From Pseudobacteriovorax antillogorgiicola (GTDB lineage Bacteria; Bdellovibrionota_B; Oligoflexia; Oligoflexales; Oligoflexaceae), in assembly GCF_900177345.1 (NCBI RefSeq), contig NZ_FWZT01000001.1, positions 1 through 64,000 on the forward strand: 64,000 bases of DNA. The letters run 5' to 3'. Positions 36,017 to 43,187 of this stretch are shown in pieces. The position numbers were made by a program, and so were the translations under genes. The notes under the pieces were generated by a model. It made no database searches, was not told the DNA's origin, and worked only from the letters and a program-made list of their open reading frames with translations. Position 1 is the stretch's first letter. Each line of letters starts with the position of its first letter.

Positions 36017-37065
36017 TGCATCACCTCGACCGTTCGTCCTTGGCTGACGCGACCCTCAACAGTTTTTTTCGAATGAGCCAAGCGAATATTAATGAGATCA
36101 CCTTTTCGGCCTGACTTCAGAGCTTTCCCTTTGGTTCGAACTGCTAGAGTACCTTGATTCATGAGAACATCCACTAGTTGACCACGTCTGACCAAGTAGG
36201 GAATTTCGACAAACTGAGCACGCATGGTTTCTCCCTGAGACACAGCTCGCCTGACTCGCTTTCCTAAAAGCCCCTCCAAATCCTTGATGACATGCCTTCC
36301 CGTTGGCACCCATTGAAATTCGAAATCTGTTTCCTTAAGTACCATGCCAGGCACTAACGGCCTAGAAGCCACTGGAACGAGCTGTTGAAATTCAAAGCGC
36401 GGCATCACTCTTATTGACTGCCGGGAGGTTTGTCCATCTTTTGAAATTGTCGCCAGGGCGAGCAGTTGTTTTGACAATTGACGGTAGAGTTCACCAGACT
36501 GGACAGCTTTAGGGATTTCTTCTATTCCTTGAAAATCCCAGGCGATGAATCCTGGGCGAAGTTTTATGTCGTTGCGATATCGCAAGCTTTGCACCGTAGC
36601 TCTGACATTTAATGATTCTAGCTTTTGATTGATCTGTGCTTCTAGAGATCCTTGCAAGTCCTCATTCTTAAGATCCTGAAAAGCAGCCTGAACTTTGACA
36701 TGATCCTGACCGCCTTGCAGCATGATAAGCTGATCGGGGAACTCACTCTCTAAGGCGCTTCGGATCGTTGCCCAATCGATAGTTTGATGAAACCCGGGCT
36801 TTGGTGAAGATGTAATGAGAATGGAGGCTGCATCCTGGCAAAGCTGCTGGTATCCTCGGCACCCAGCAACATCGCCAAGGTAGATATAGTCAGAGTTCAC
36901 TTCTGTTACAGCTTTTAGCTGAATATTGATAGGCACTCTCACTTGAGGAGCCGTATTCTCGTACACCACCGAGACTGGTTTCGCTTCATACAAGTCAGCG
37001 ATATTCTGCCCGTAGCAAATTACAGGCATCCCTAGAAGAATCACGGCTAGCTTAGCAAAGTTCAT
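36013..37065 (-). CDS. flgA: Flagellar basal-body P-ring chaperone FlgA
   Basis: A periplasmic chaperone for P-ring assembly. It has a signal peptide (LAVILLGMPVICYG), an extended N-terminal part, and a C-terminal SAF/ChapFlgA domain (RPLVPGMVLKETDFEF, then GLLGKRVRRAVSQGETMR and RRGQLVDVLMNQGTLAVRTKGKA). 350 residues, longer than enteric FlgA but common in delta-type bacteria. ATGA overlap with flgH. Confidence 0.92.
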   Translation of the reverse strand: MNFAKLAVILLGMPVICYGQNIADLYEAKPVSVVYENTAPQVRVPINIQLKAVTEVNSDYIYLGDVAGCRGYQQLCQDAASILITSSPKPGFHQTIDWATIRSALESEFPDQLIMLQGGQDHVKVQAAFQDLKNEDLQGSLEAQINQKLESLNVRATVQSLRYRNDIKLRPGFIAWDFQGIEEIPKAVQSGELYRQLSKQLLALATISKDGQTSRQSIRVMPRFEFQQLVPVASRPLVPGMVLKETDFEFQWVPTGRHVIKDLEGLLGKRVRRAVSQGETMRAQFVEIPYLVRRGQLVDVLMNQGTLAVRTKGKALKSGRKGDLINIRLAHSKKTVEGRVSQGRTVEVMQ

Positions 37066-37070
37066 AAGGC

Positions 37071-37856
37071 TTACCTTATATTGTTGGTCTGCTGAAGCAT
37101 TTGATCACCTGTTTGAATGACTTTTGAGTTGATCTCATAGGCTCTTTGCCCCGAAATCATATTCACCATTTCTTCAACAATGTTCACGTTCGAGCCTTCC
37201 AACTCCCCTTGACCAATGCGCCCAAAACCTTGGGTATTTGGCTCGGCAACGATTGGAGCCCCACTGGCCGGTGTGGCCCCAAATAAGTTGCGTCCCTGAG
37301 CATCTAAGCCTGTAGGATTCACAAAGTTAGCGAGAAGAATTTGCCCGAGTTCTTCTGTTTGATCTGCTATTCGTGCACTCACGTTACCATCCATTCCGAT
37401 GTGAATTTTATTATGAGGAACTCTCTCTGGAACAGTTATGACGGGAACGAGCGGAAATCCATCGGATGTTACAATGCGGCCTGTATTGTCGATGCGAAAG
37501 CTACCGTCACGGGTATAGGCAATACTACCATCGTCTTTTTGGATTCTGAAAAAGCCTTCTCCCTCAATCATTAAATCTGTTGGCTTGTTAGTGATGCGAA
37601 TTGCACCCTCGTTAAACATCTTTTCAACTGATGAGACTTTCGATCCTGCACCAATTTGAATTCCGCTTGGAACTACTGTACCAGCTGTTGAGCTTTGCCC
37701 CGGAGCTCTTAGAGTTTGGTAAAGTAGGTCATGAAAATTTGCTCGTGAACGCTTGAACGCTGTCGTGTTCACGTTTGCTAAGTTATTGGAAATAGTATCG
37801 ATGGTAATCTGCTGTGATTCCATTCCCGTCGCCGCTGTAAATAATGATCGCATCAT
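37071..37856 (-). CDS. flgG: Flagellar distal rod protein FlgG
   Basis: Forms the distal rod. The 261 residues have the rod N-terminus FTAATGMESQQITIDTISNN followed by LANVNTTAFKRSRANFHDL, a sequence pattern specific to FlgG. The C-terminal VNIVEEMVNMISGQRAYEIN and DQMLQQTNNIR are the matching terminal helix. Two adjacent ATG codons are possible starts. Confidence 0.96.
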   Translation of the reverse strand: MMRSLFTAATGMESQQITIDTISNNLANVNTTAFKRSRANFHDLLYQTLRAPGQSSTAGTVVPSGIQIGAGSKVSSVEKMFNEGAIRITNKPTDLMIEGEGFFRIQKDDGSIAYTRDGSFRIDNTGRIVTSDGFPLVPVITVPERVPHNKIHIGMDGNVSARIADQTEELGQILLANFVNPTGLDAQGRNLFGATPASGAPIVAEPNTQGFGRIGQGELEGSNVNIVEEMVNMISGQRAYEINSKVIQTGDQMLQQTNNIR

Positions 37857-37868
37857 AGCTGGGTACCC

Positions 37869-38657
37869 TTATGCTCTTACTTCGCCAAGTGAATTAGAGG
37901 TTTTATCCATCATCTGATCGTAGTTTGAGACGGCCTTTTGGTAGGCTTCGTAGGATCGATGACTAACAATTAACGCTGTTAAATTCTTGATTGGATTCAC
38001 ATTCGAACCCTCCAAAAAGCCTTGTTTTAGGGTTGCAGTCTCGCTTTGGCTCACATCATCCGCTGGCCCTCCGTAGAAGTAGTAGTTGTTACCAACTCTC
38101 TCCAACGCTTCAGGGCTTTTGAATTGATAGATCTGAATTCGGTCGATAAATTCACCGTCCTGATAGACCTCTCCCAGACGATTTACATGAAACTGGTTCG
38201 AACGAAGATAAACGACTCCCTTTTCGCCAAGTATCGGATCTCCCGCTTTGGATGCCAAAGCACCTTCTTGATTCAGGGTTAGGTCACCTGCCCGCTGAAA
38301 CCGAATGCCTTCATTGGTCTGTACAGAAAACATGCCCTGACCTTCGATCATCAGATCCAGTTTGTTGTGAGTATTAATCGCTGGACCCTGAGTGAAGTCG
38401 GTTTCAATACCGGCAATACCCACATAGGATAGATCATTACCTTTCAGCGGCCCGACCTTATTCAGATCGACCTTAAAGTTTGCTGGTGGTAGCGGCGTCG
38501 GGTAATTTTTAAACGGCTCTGGATCTTGAAGCGTGAATGTTACATTATCGCCCTTAAAGCCAACTGTATTGACGTTGGCTAAGTTGTTCGACAATGTTTC
38601 CAACGCTCGTTCCTGAGCGATCGCCCCCGCTAATGGCGTGTATATATTCTTGAGCAT
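37869..38657 (-). CDS. flgF: Flagellar proximal rod protein FlgF
   Basis: A rod protein next to FlgG, 262 residues. The N-terminus has IYTPLAGAIAQERALETLSN then NLANVNTVGFKGDNVTF; the C-terminus has LEGSNVNPIKNLTALIVSHR. FlgF is distinguished from FlgG by the degenerate N-terminal block and gene order. AGGGAG precedes ATG 38657. First gene of the flagellar operon, behind a sigma54-type promoter. Confidence 0.9.
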   Translation of the reverse strand: MLKNIYTPLAGAIAQERALETLSNNLANVNTVGFKGDNVTFTLQDPEPFKNYPTPLPPANFKVDLNKVGPLKGNDLSYVGIAGIETDFTQGPAINTHNKLDLMIEGQGMFSVQTNEGIRFQRAGDLTLNQEGALASKAGDPILGEKGVVYLRSNQFHVNRLGEVYQDGEFIDRIQIYQFKSPEALERVGNNYYFYGGPADDVSQSETATLKQGFLEGSNVNPIKNLTALIVSHRSYEAYQKAVSNYDQMMDKTSNSLGEVRA

Positions 38658-38694
38658 CGTACTCCCTTGCGTCTTCCTACTTCAGCAGTAAAGT

Positions 38695-38710
38695 AGCAAG
38701 GAGTAGACCA
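38695..38710 (-). promoter_or_regulatory. Sigma54 (RpoN)-type promoter of the flgF operon
   Basis: On the minus strand TGGTCTACTCCTTGCT carries the invariant GG and GC separated by exactly 10 bases, with a full TTGCT -12 element. The variable part of the -24 element is not consensus. It lies 38 bases before flgF. Sigma54 control of rod, ring and hook genes is well known in other flagellated bacteria. Confidence 0.6.
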
Positions 38711-38773
38711 CCCACTGGATGAGTCATCTAAGTTATTTGATTAAAAAAGAGTTTTGCTAGAATTAATCGTCAG

Positions 38774-38813
38774 GACTCTGGCTGAAGCTAGGCAAGAAGA
38801 GCTTCCTAGAGTC
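38774..38813 (-). terminator. Two-step inverted repeat after the beta-ketoacyl synthase gene
   Basis: GACTCT/AGAGTC encloses GAAGCT/AGCTTC, giving two stacked 6-bp helices with small internal loops. It starts 26 bases after the stop at 38839. The nearest T-run (TTTTTT on the minus strand) is about 30 bases further, so it is at best an atypical terminator. Confidence 0.35.
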
Positions 38814-38838
38814 AAAGACTTAACGAAATTCGTCAAGC

Positions 38839-39981
38839 CTATGGCTCCAAGCGACTGATCACCAACGCTCCAGCATTGCCGCCGAAGCCAAGTGAAAGCA
38901 CAAGTGCATGCCTGAAGTCAGCTTGGAGCGGCAGGCTAGATTTTAGGTAGGGAAGTCGCGGCAGCTCTCCATGATGAAGGTGTTCTGACGCTAGAACGAC
39001 CGAAGAGCCAGCGCTTGCCCCTAGCATATGGCCCGTAAGCCACTTATGAAATGTGATTGCTGGAGGACGATTGCCAAAAACGTGACGGATCGCATTCATC
39101 TCAGCTGCATCGCCTTTTTTTGTGCTCGCACCGTGACCAGCAATAAAATCAATGTCTTCGATCGAAAGATTCGCACTCACAAGTGCCCGCGTCATAGCCT
39201 TCTGCAAACCAGTCGCATTCTCTGATACCCCTGCAAGGCTTGCATGATCTGTTGCAGCACCATAGCCGGAGATTTTAGCAATAGCTCTCTGAGGCGAAGC
39301 CGTCAGCACCAGACATGCTGCACCACTGCTGAGAACCATTCCAGATCGATCCTCGCTCATCGGCCTATGAGGATAAGGGCACTCGGTAGATTTAGCCAAA
39401 ACACGGGCACGACTCAATATTTCTTTAGTAAAGGGAGTCGTTGCATACTCCACTCCACCACAAACAGCCTCTGGCACTTGCCCACTCTTTATAAGCGCAT
39501 AGGCAAGCCCGATCGCATGAAGGCTCGTGGAGCAGGCGGCAGACGTATAGAAATGCAAGCCATCCAGGCCAAACCATTTCGCAATGCATGAGGGAATCGA
39601 ATTGGGTGTGGTGATTGGACTCGTATAAGCTGGCACTTGGTGACCCTGCCTGAATTCGTCAATGGCACTTTCCCATGATTCTGTAGGACCACGAGATGAA
39701 CCCAAAACCACCGCAGAGGACGCATCCAAGCCGGCAGCTTCTTCAGCAGCCTCTTGGCAGCATAGGAGGGCGAGGACCGCAGTGGTATCCATGTGTCTCA
39801 CCTGGCGGTGATCCCGTCTCATTTGCAAGAGGCGTTCTTCTGCTAAAGTTGGCAGTAGACCTAAACCATCGCGAAGGCTTTCTCTGAGCAGGTCTTGCCC
39901 TTCCAGCAACGCGTGCATGTGATTTGATAAATTTAGGCCGCCTGGCGAGATTAGCCCACGTCCTCTGATGAATACGTCCAT
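38839..39981 (-). CDS. Beta-ketoacyl-ACP synthase-like condensing enzyme
   Basis: A 380-residue thiolase-fold protein of the FabF/KAS II type. The catalytic set is complete: C150 (TSAACSTSLHAIG), H283 (AGHGASTKKGD), K313 and H318 (TFHKWLTGHMLGASAG). It would condense acyl chains with malonyl-ACP. No acyl carrier protein or other fatty-acid gene is adjacent; it sits between flagellin and the flagellar rod/hook operon. ATG 39981 follows GGGAG; a longer in-frame start overlaps nothing family-like. It could serve lipid synthesis or a special acylation. Confidence 0.87.
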   Translation of the reverse strand: MDVFIRGRGLISPGGLNLSNHMHALLEGQDLLRESLRDGLGLLPTLAEERLLQMRRDHRQVRHMDTTAVLALLCCQEAAEEAAGLDASSAVVLGSSRGPTESWESAIDEFRQGHQVPAYTSPITTPNSIPSCIAKWFGLDGLHFYTSAACSTSLHAIGLAYALIKSGQVPEAVCGGVEYATTPFTKEILSRARVLAKSTECPYPHRPMSEDRSGMVLSSGAACLVLTASPQRAIAKISGYGAATDHASLAGVSENATGLQKAMTRALVSANLSIEDIDFIAGHGASTKKGDAAEMNAIRHVFGNRPPAITFHKWLTGHMLGASAGSSVVLASEHLHHGELPRLPYLKSSLPLQADFRHALVLSLGFGGNAGALVISRLEP

Positions 39982-40040
39982 AGTGCTCTCCCGCTCCCAA
40001 CTTAGCGAAAGACTCGGGATTCGCAAACAGCTTTCTAAGG

Positions 40041-40973
40041 CTAGAGACTTCGTACAAGTTCAAGAGCGGCATTGGGGAACTGATTAGCCTGAGTCAAAAC
40101 AGCGGTACCCGCCTGAAGCAGTATATTGGCTTTTGTGAAGCCAGCAGTTTCCATAGCAAAATCAGCGTCTTTAATTCTTGAGTTGGCTGCCGATAGGTTT
40201 TCAATCTGGACGCCGAGATTTCGTTCCGCTGAAGTAAGCCTATTTTGCACAGAGCCGATGGTGGAACGGTAAGACGCAACTTTTACCAAGGCCCGATCGA
40301 GCCTGGCCATTGATTGCTGGGCATCTTCTTTAGAATCGATCCTGGCACCATCTTCATTGGTGGCCGAGCCCAAATCAAGGCCTCGCTCTCCTTCAGTCCG
40401 CGCATCGATCTTACCGAAGTCAATTTTAATAATGTTTACTGGGTTGCGGGCATCGATATGGTCCGGTGGTTCGATATAGTCCTTGCCAACTTGCATCTCC
40501 AGCGGGGGGTAGTTGTGTTCTTGAAGTAGCTCTTGGTGAACCTCATCTCCTTGACCAATCAAAAGCCGTGTACCATTGAACTCTGTGGCCAAGACGATTC
40601 GATCCACTTCATCCTTCAAAGCCATGAATTCTTCATTCAGAAATGCACGCTCTTGATTACCAATGGTATCCGATGCCGACTGAACAGATAGCTCCTTAAG
40701 CCTGACAATGATGCTCGTAACCTCATCTAGGGTACCTTCCGCAACTTGAAGCATGGATACAGCATCGTTTGCATTACGTTTAGACTGGTACAAGGACCTG
40801 ATATCAGCCCTCAAGTTCTCGGAAATCGCCATGCCAGCAACGTCATCGGCAGCCTTATTGATCCGTTTTCCTGACGCCAATTTTTGGGCGTGCTGCTCCA
40901 ACGCTCGCCTCGACTGACCTAGATGCCGTTGAGCGGTTAAAGACTGAACGTTTGTTCGTATGCGTAAACCCAT
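40041..40973 (-). CDS. fliC: Flagellin
   Basis: 310 residues from ATG 40973 (AGGTGA upstream), giving the normal flagellin start MGLRIRTNVQSLTAQRHLGQ. The N-terminal D0/D1 domain includes LASGKRINKAADDVAGMAIS; the C-terminal D0 has KDADFAMETAGFTKANILLQ and ends LTQANQFPNAALELVRSL. The hypervariable centre is short (about residues 145-220). This is a compact flagellin like those of many predatory or marine bacteria. Whether other flagellin genes exist outside the window is unknown. Confidence 0.94.
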   Translation of the reverse strand: MGLRIRTNVQSLTAQRHLGQSRRALEQHAQKLASGKRINKAADDVAGMAISENLRADIRSLYQSKRNANDAVSMLQVAEGTLDEVTSIIVRLKELSVQSASDTIGNQERAFLNEEFMALKDEVDRIVLATEFNGTRLLIGQGDEVHQELLQEHNYPPLEMQVGKDYIEPPDHIDARNPVNIIKIDFGKIDARTEGERGLDLGSATNEDGARIDSKEDAQQSMARLDRALVKVASYRSTIGSVQNRLTSAERNLGVQIENLSAANSRIKDADFAMETAGFTKANILLQAGTAVLTQANQFPNAALELVRSL

Positions 40974-41030
40974 CCAATCACCTATAGTGGCCGGACCTGT
41001 ATGGAAGTGGTATCCGCAGAATCCATCGCT
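40971..41030 (-). promoter_or_regulatory. Flagellin leader with GGA motifs (possible CsrA sites)
   Basis: On the minus strand, GGA triplets occur at 41024-41022 (ATGGAT), 41015-41013 (CGGATA) and overlapping the start codon at 40975-40973 (TTGGATG). The AGGTGA ribosome site lies between the last two. CsrA typically binds A-N-GGA motifs around ribosome sites. With csrA and fliW encoded nearby, repression of flagellin translation is a reasonable inference; only one triplet fits the full A-N-GGA pattern. Confidence 0.4.
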
Positions 41031-41240
41031 GGCTTCACATGCCAAGCTGTCAAATCTAAGAAGTTCCGGGGCTGACTGCGCACAGATTCGTCGAGGCTGG
41101 AGGCAAAGGAACTAACTCACCGTAACACTTATTCCTTGGCATTATCTTCGTCGCGCCCTCGTCACTGTACCTTGGTACTATCTCCTTAGCTGCTCATTGA
41201 TACCTTGCCAAATAATCATGCTATGGTGTGCAATGGCCCT

Positions 41241-41864
41241 TTATTTTTGGACTGCATATCTTAAGAATACAAAATTTTCGATTACTTGAGAAGTGAGCAG
41301 CCTCAAGGTGACACCATCATGAAGCTGAGGTTCTACCAGAAATGGAGTTCCCTCCTGGCCCACAATCTTAGGAGCTAGAGTTAAAACTAGTTCATCAACG
41401 AGCTTCTCGTTGTAGAACCAACGGTTGATAACCCCGCCTCCGAAGAGAAGAGTTCGCTGACAGCCATCAGCCTTTGCCTGCTGATAGGCAAATTGCGCTG
41501 GGTCCCCTTTGATCATACGGAGTTCGACCTCAGGGTCGTGGATAGGAATTTTTTTAGGGGATAACAAAACCCGCTTGATATCATGCTGCTGCCAGAACTG
41601 GTAGCTTTCTGGCATGGGACTTGTCGTAAAAATATACCAGGTTGGAGGCAAACCTTGACGCCCTGGATGGTGCAAACATTCGCCGTTAGCTCGAATTGAT
41701 GAAGCCCCAACGATAATGGCATCAGCCTGGGAAATTTCCTGCCTAAGGTGGCTCTGATCAGCATCTGAAGAGAGGCCACCCTCTTGGCGAGCCATATCAC
41801 CTTCGATCGACTGATTTCCAATGCGACCATCAATGCTGGCAGCCATAACATTCGTTAGGATCAT
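41241..41864 (-). CDS. RibD C-terminal/dihydrofolate-reductase-fold protein
   Basis: 207 residues matching the reductase half of RibD: MAASIDGRIGNQ at the start, ADAIIVGASSIRANGE, and LLFGGGVINRWFYNEKLVDELVLTLAPKIVG. The fold uses NADPH to reduce pyrimidine or pterin substrates. The deaminase domain of bifunctional RibD is missing. Related stand-alone proteins act in riboflavin synthesis or remain uncharacterised. GGTGA precedes ATG 41864. It lies directly after a strong terminator. Confidence 0.85.
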   Translation of the reverse strand: MILTNVMAASIDGRIGNQSIEGDMARQEGGLSSDADQSHLRQEISQADAIIVGASSIRANGECLHHPGRQGLPPTWYIFTTSPMPESYQFWQQHDIKRVLLSPKKIPIHDPEVELRMIKGDPAQFAYQQAKADGCQRTLLFGGGVINRWFYNEKLVDELVLTLAPKIVGQEGTPFLVEPQLHDGVTLRLLTSQVIENFVFLRYAVQK

Positions 41865-41873
41865 ATTTTCACC

Positions 41874-41907
41874 ATAAAAAAAGAAAGCTCTTGGCTTTCT
41901 TTTTTTT
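41874..41907. terminator. Bidirectional intrinsic terminator
   Basis: AGAAAGC (41882-41888) pairs with GCTTTCT (41894-41900) around loop TCTTG. It is flanked by an A-run on the left and a T-run on the right, so it has a U-tract on both strands. It ends the carD transcript on the minus strand. Confidence 0.85.
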
Positions 41908-41945
41908 CTGTTCTCGACCTTAGACTCTCAGACAGCACCTCAAGG

Positions 41946-42425
41946 TTAGCTGACTTTGGTCTCATCGATCAAGCCTGAGATCTCATCATCACTGACAGAC
42001 CGAGCCGCAGCGATTTCAGATACGAGGCGGGCCTTAGCCTTCTCCATCATTTCCTTCTCGCCAAAAGATAGCTCTTTGCCATCAGTTTTATTCTTGAGAT
42101 CTCGGTAAACCTCCGCAATCTCAAAAATCGAACCTGAATTGATCTTCTCGTTAAATTCTTTCTTGCGTCGATTCCAAACCATGGAGTATGACTTCGCCGG
42201 GCTTGAAATAATTTCGAATATCTTGTTTATCTCAAGTTCGGAAACGAGGCTACGAACGATTTGTTGCGAAGACTGCTTCGGAAAGCGAACCTTCAAACCC
42301 GTCGAAATTATTTTTAGAATGTAGTAGTCCTGCTGGTGTCCACCAAGCTCTAGGATTTCGGTGCCTTGGATCTCTCCTACACCGTGAGTCTTATGAACCA
42401 CTTTGTGACCGCATTCAAATACCAT
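41946..42425 (-). CDS. carD: CarD/CdnL-family RNA-polymerase-binding regulator
   Basis: 159 residues. The N-terminal RNA-polymerase-interaction Tudor-like domain (FECGHKVVHKTHGVGEIQGTE, ILKIISTGLKVRFPK) is followed by a helical DNA-contacting domain (WNRRKKEFNEKINSGSIFEI). CarD/CdnL stabilises open complexes at rRNA and other promoters in actinobacteria, myxobacteria and relatives. Monocistronic: own strong promoter at 42540-42567 and terminator at 41874-41907. Confidence 0.92.
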   Translation of the reverse strand: MVFECGHKVVHKTHGVGEIQGTEILELGGHQQDYYILKIISTGLKVRFPKQSSQQIVRSLVSELEINKIFEIISSPAKSYSMVWNRRKKEFNEKINSGSIFEIAEVYRDLKNKTDGKELSFGEKEMMEKAKARLVSEIAAARSVSDDEISGLIDETKVS

Positions 42426-42806
42426 TTTAGATCCTCTTTAGAAGTGATGGTGTACTGCGTAGTGTCACTGCTTATCTGGTGTGCCTGAACTGGTATGTCT
42501 AACAAGGTGCGTCAGCTATAACCACGCTATCGTGACCTAATAATACTGATTCTTCGATTTTTGTCAATTTTTTAAAAAAAAATTTAGGTATTATATAAAG
42601 ATAGACTATATTTGAGTCCATTCTCAAGCCTGGATTCATATCAAAAAAACATGGGACATTTAAAGCAGGACTTGCATTGTGAATCAATTTTAGATAGTTT
42701 GCCTCCCTGCATTGGACACAAGATTATCCAACAGCAACGAAAATTGCACATAACAACCTGAAACTAAAGCATTATTTCAAATACCTGAGATCAGGAAAGG
42801 GTACAA
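42426..42806. other. Divergent intergenic region carD-rpsO
   Basis: 381 A/T-rich bases. They hold the carD leader (about 110 bases) and promoter on the minus strand, an A/T-tract at 42568-42600 acting as a possible UP element, and the rpsO upstream region. No convincing plus-strand promoter pair was found, and no gene is supported. Confidence 0.5.
42540..42567 (-). promoter_or_regulatory. Sigma70 promoter of carD
   Basis: On the minus strand perfect TTGACA (42567-42562), 16 bases, then TATTAT (42545-42540). A run of T and A bases lies just upstream. Confidence 0.7.
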
Positions 42807-43076
42807 ATGGCTCTTGCAAAAGCTAAAACAGCTGAAATCATTGAGAAGTTTGCAACAAAATCAGGAGACACAGCATCTCCTCAAGTTCAAATCGCGCTTT
42901 TGACGCACAGACTTCACCAACTGAACGATCACTTCAAAACGCACAAGAAAGATCATCATTCGCGTCTTGGCCTTCTCAAGCTCGTAGGTCGTCGCAGAAG
43001 ACTTCTTAAATATCTTAGAAACAAAGACAGCGATGCGTACAGGACTCTAATCGGTCAATTAGGTATTCGTAAATAA
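42807..43076 (+). CDS. rpsO: 30S ribosomal protein uS15
   Basis: Binds 16S rRNA early in assembly of the 30S platform. 89 residues with [20 protein letters not shown] and [20 protein letters not shown], the uS15 signature. A GGAAAGGG ribosome site precedes the ATG. It lies upstream of pnp as in many proteobacteria. Confidence 0.98.
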   Translation: MALAKAKTAEIIEKFATKSGDTASPQVQIALLTHRLHQLNDHFKTHKKDHHSRLGLLKLVGRRRRLLKYLRNKDSDAYRTLIGQLGIRK

Positions 43077-43086
43077 TTATTGTCTC

Positions 43087-43124
43087 AGATAAAGCGTCTT
43101 TATCTCTAGCCGGTATCTTGATAC
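43087..43124 (+). promoter_or_regulatory. Double stem-loop between rpsO and pnp (possible processing site)
   Basis: AGATAAAG-CGT-CTTTATCT (43087-43105) is a perfect 8-bp stem. A second hairpin GTATC-TT-GATAC (43113-43124) follows. No U-tract follows either. In E. coli the same interval is cut by RNase III and mediates pnp autoregulation; the arrangement here is compatible with that, by inference. Confidence 0.5.
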
Positions 43125-43187
43125 TGTTGGCAAGTGTAAAGGCGTTTTTCTAATTAGGGCAGGATGGCCAGCTTAGACGGAGTAAGT

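Noticed and set aside
42499-42687. 62-codon minus-strand frame upstream of carD
   Set aside because: It overlaps the carD promoter, has no ribosome site and no recognisable product.
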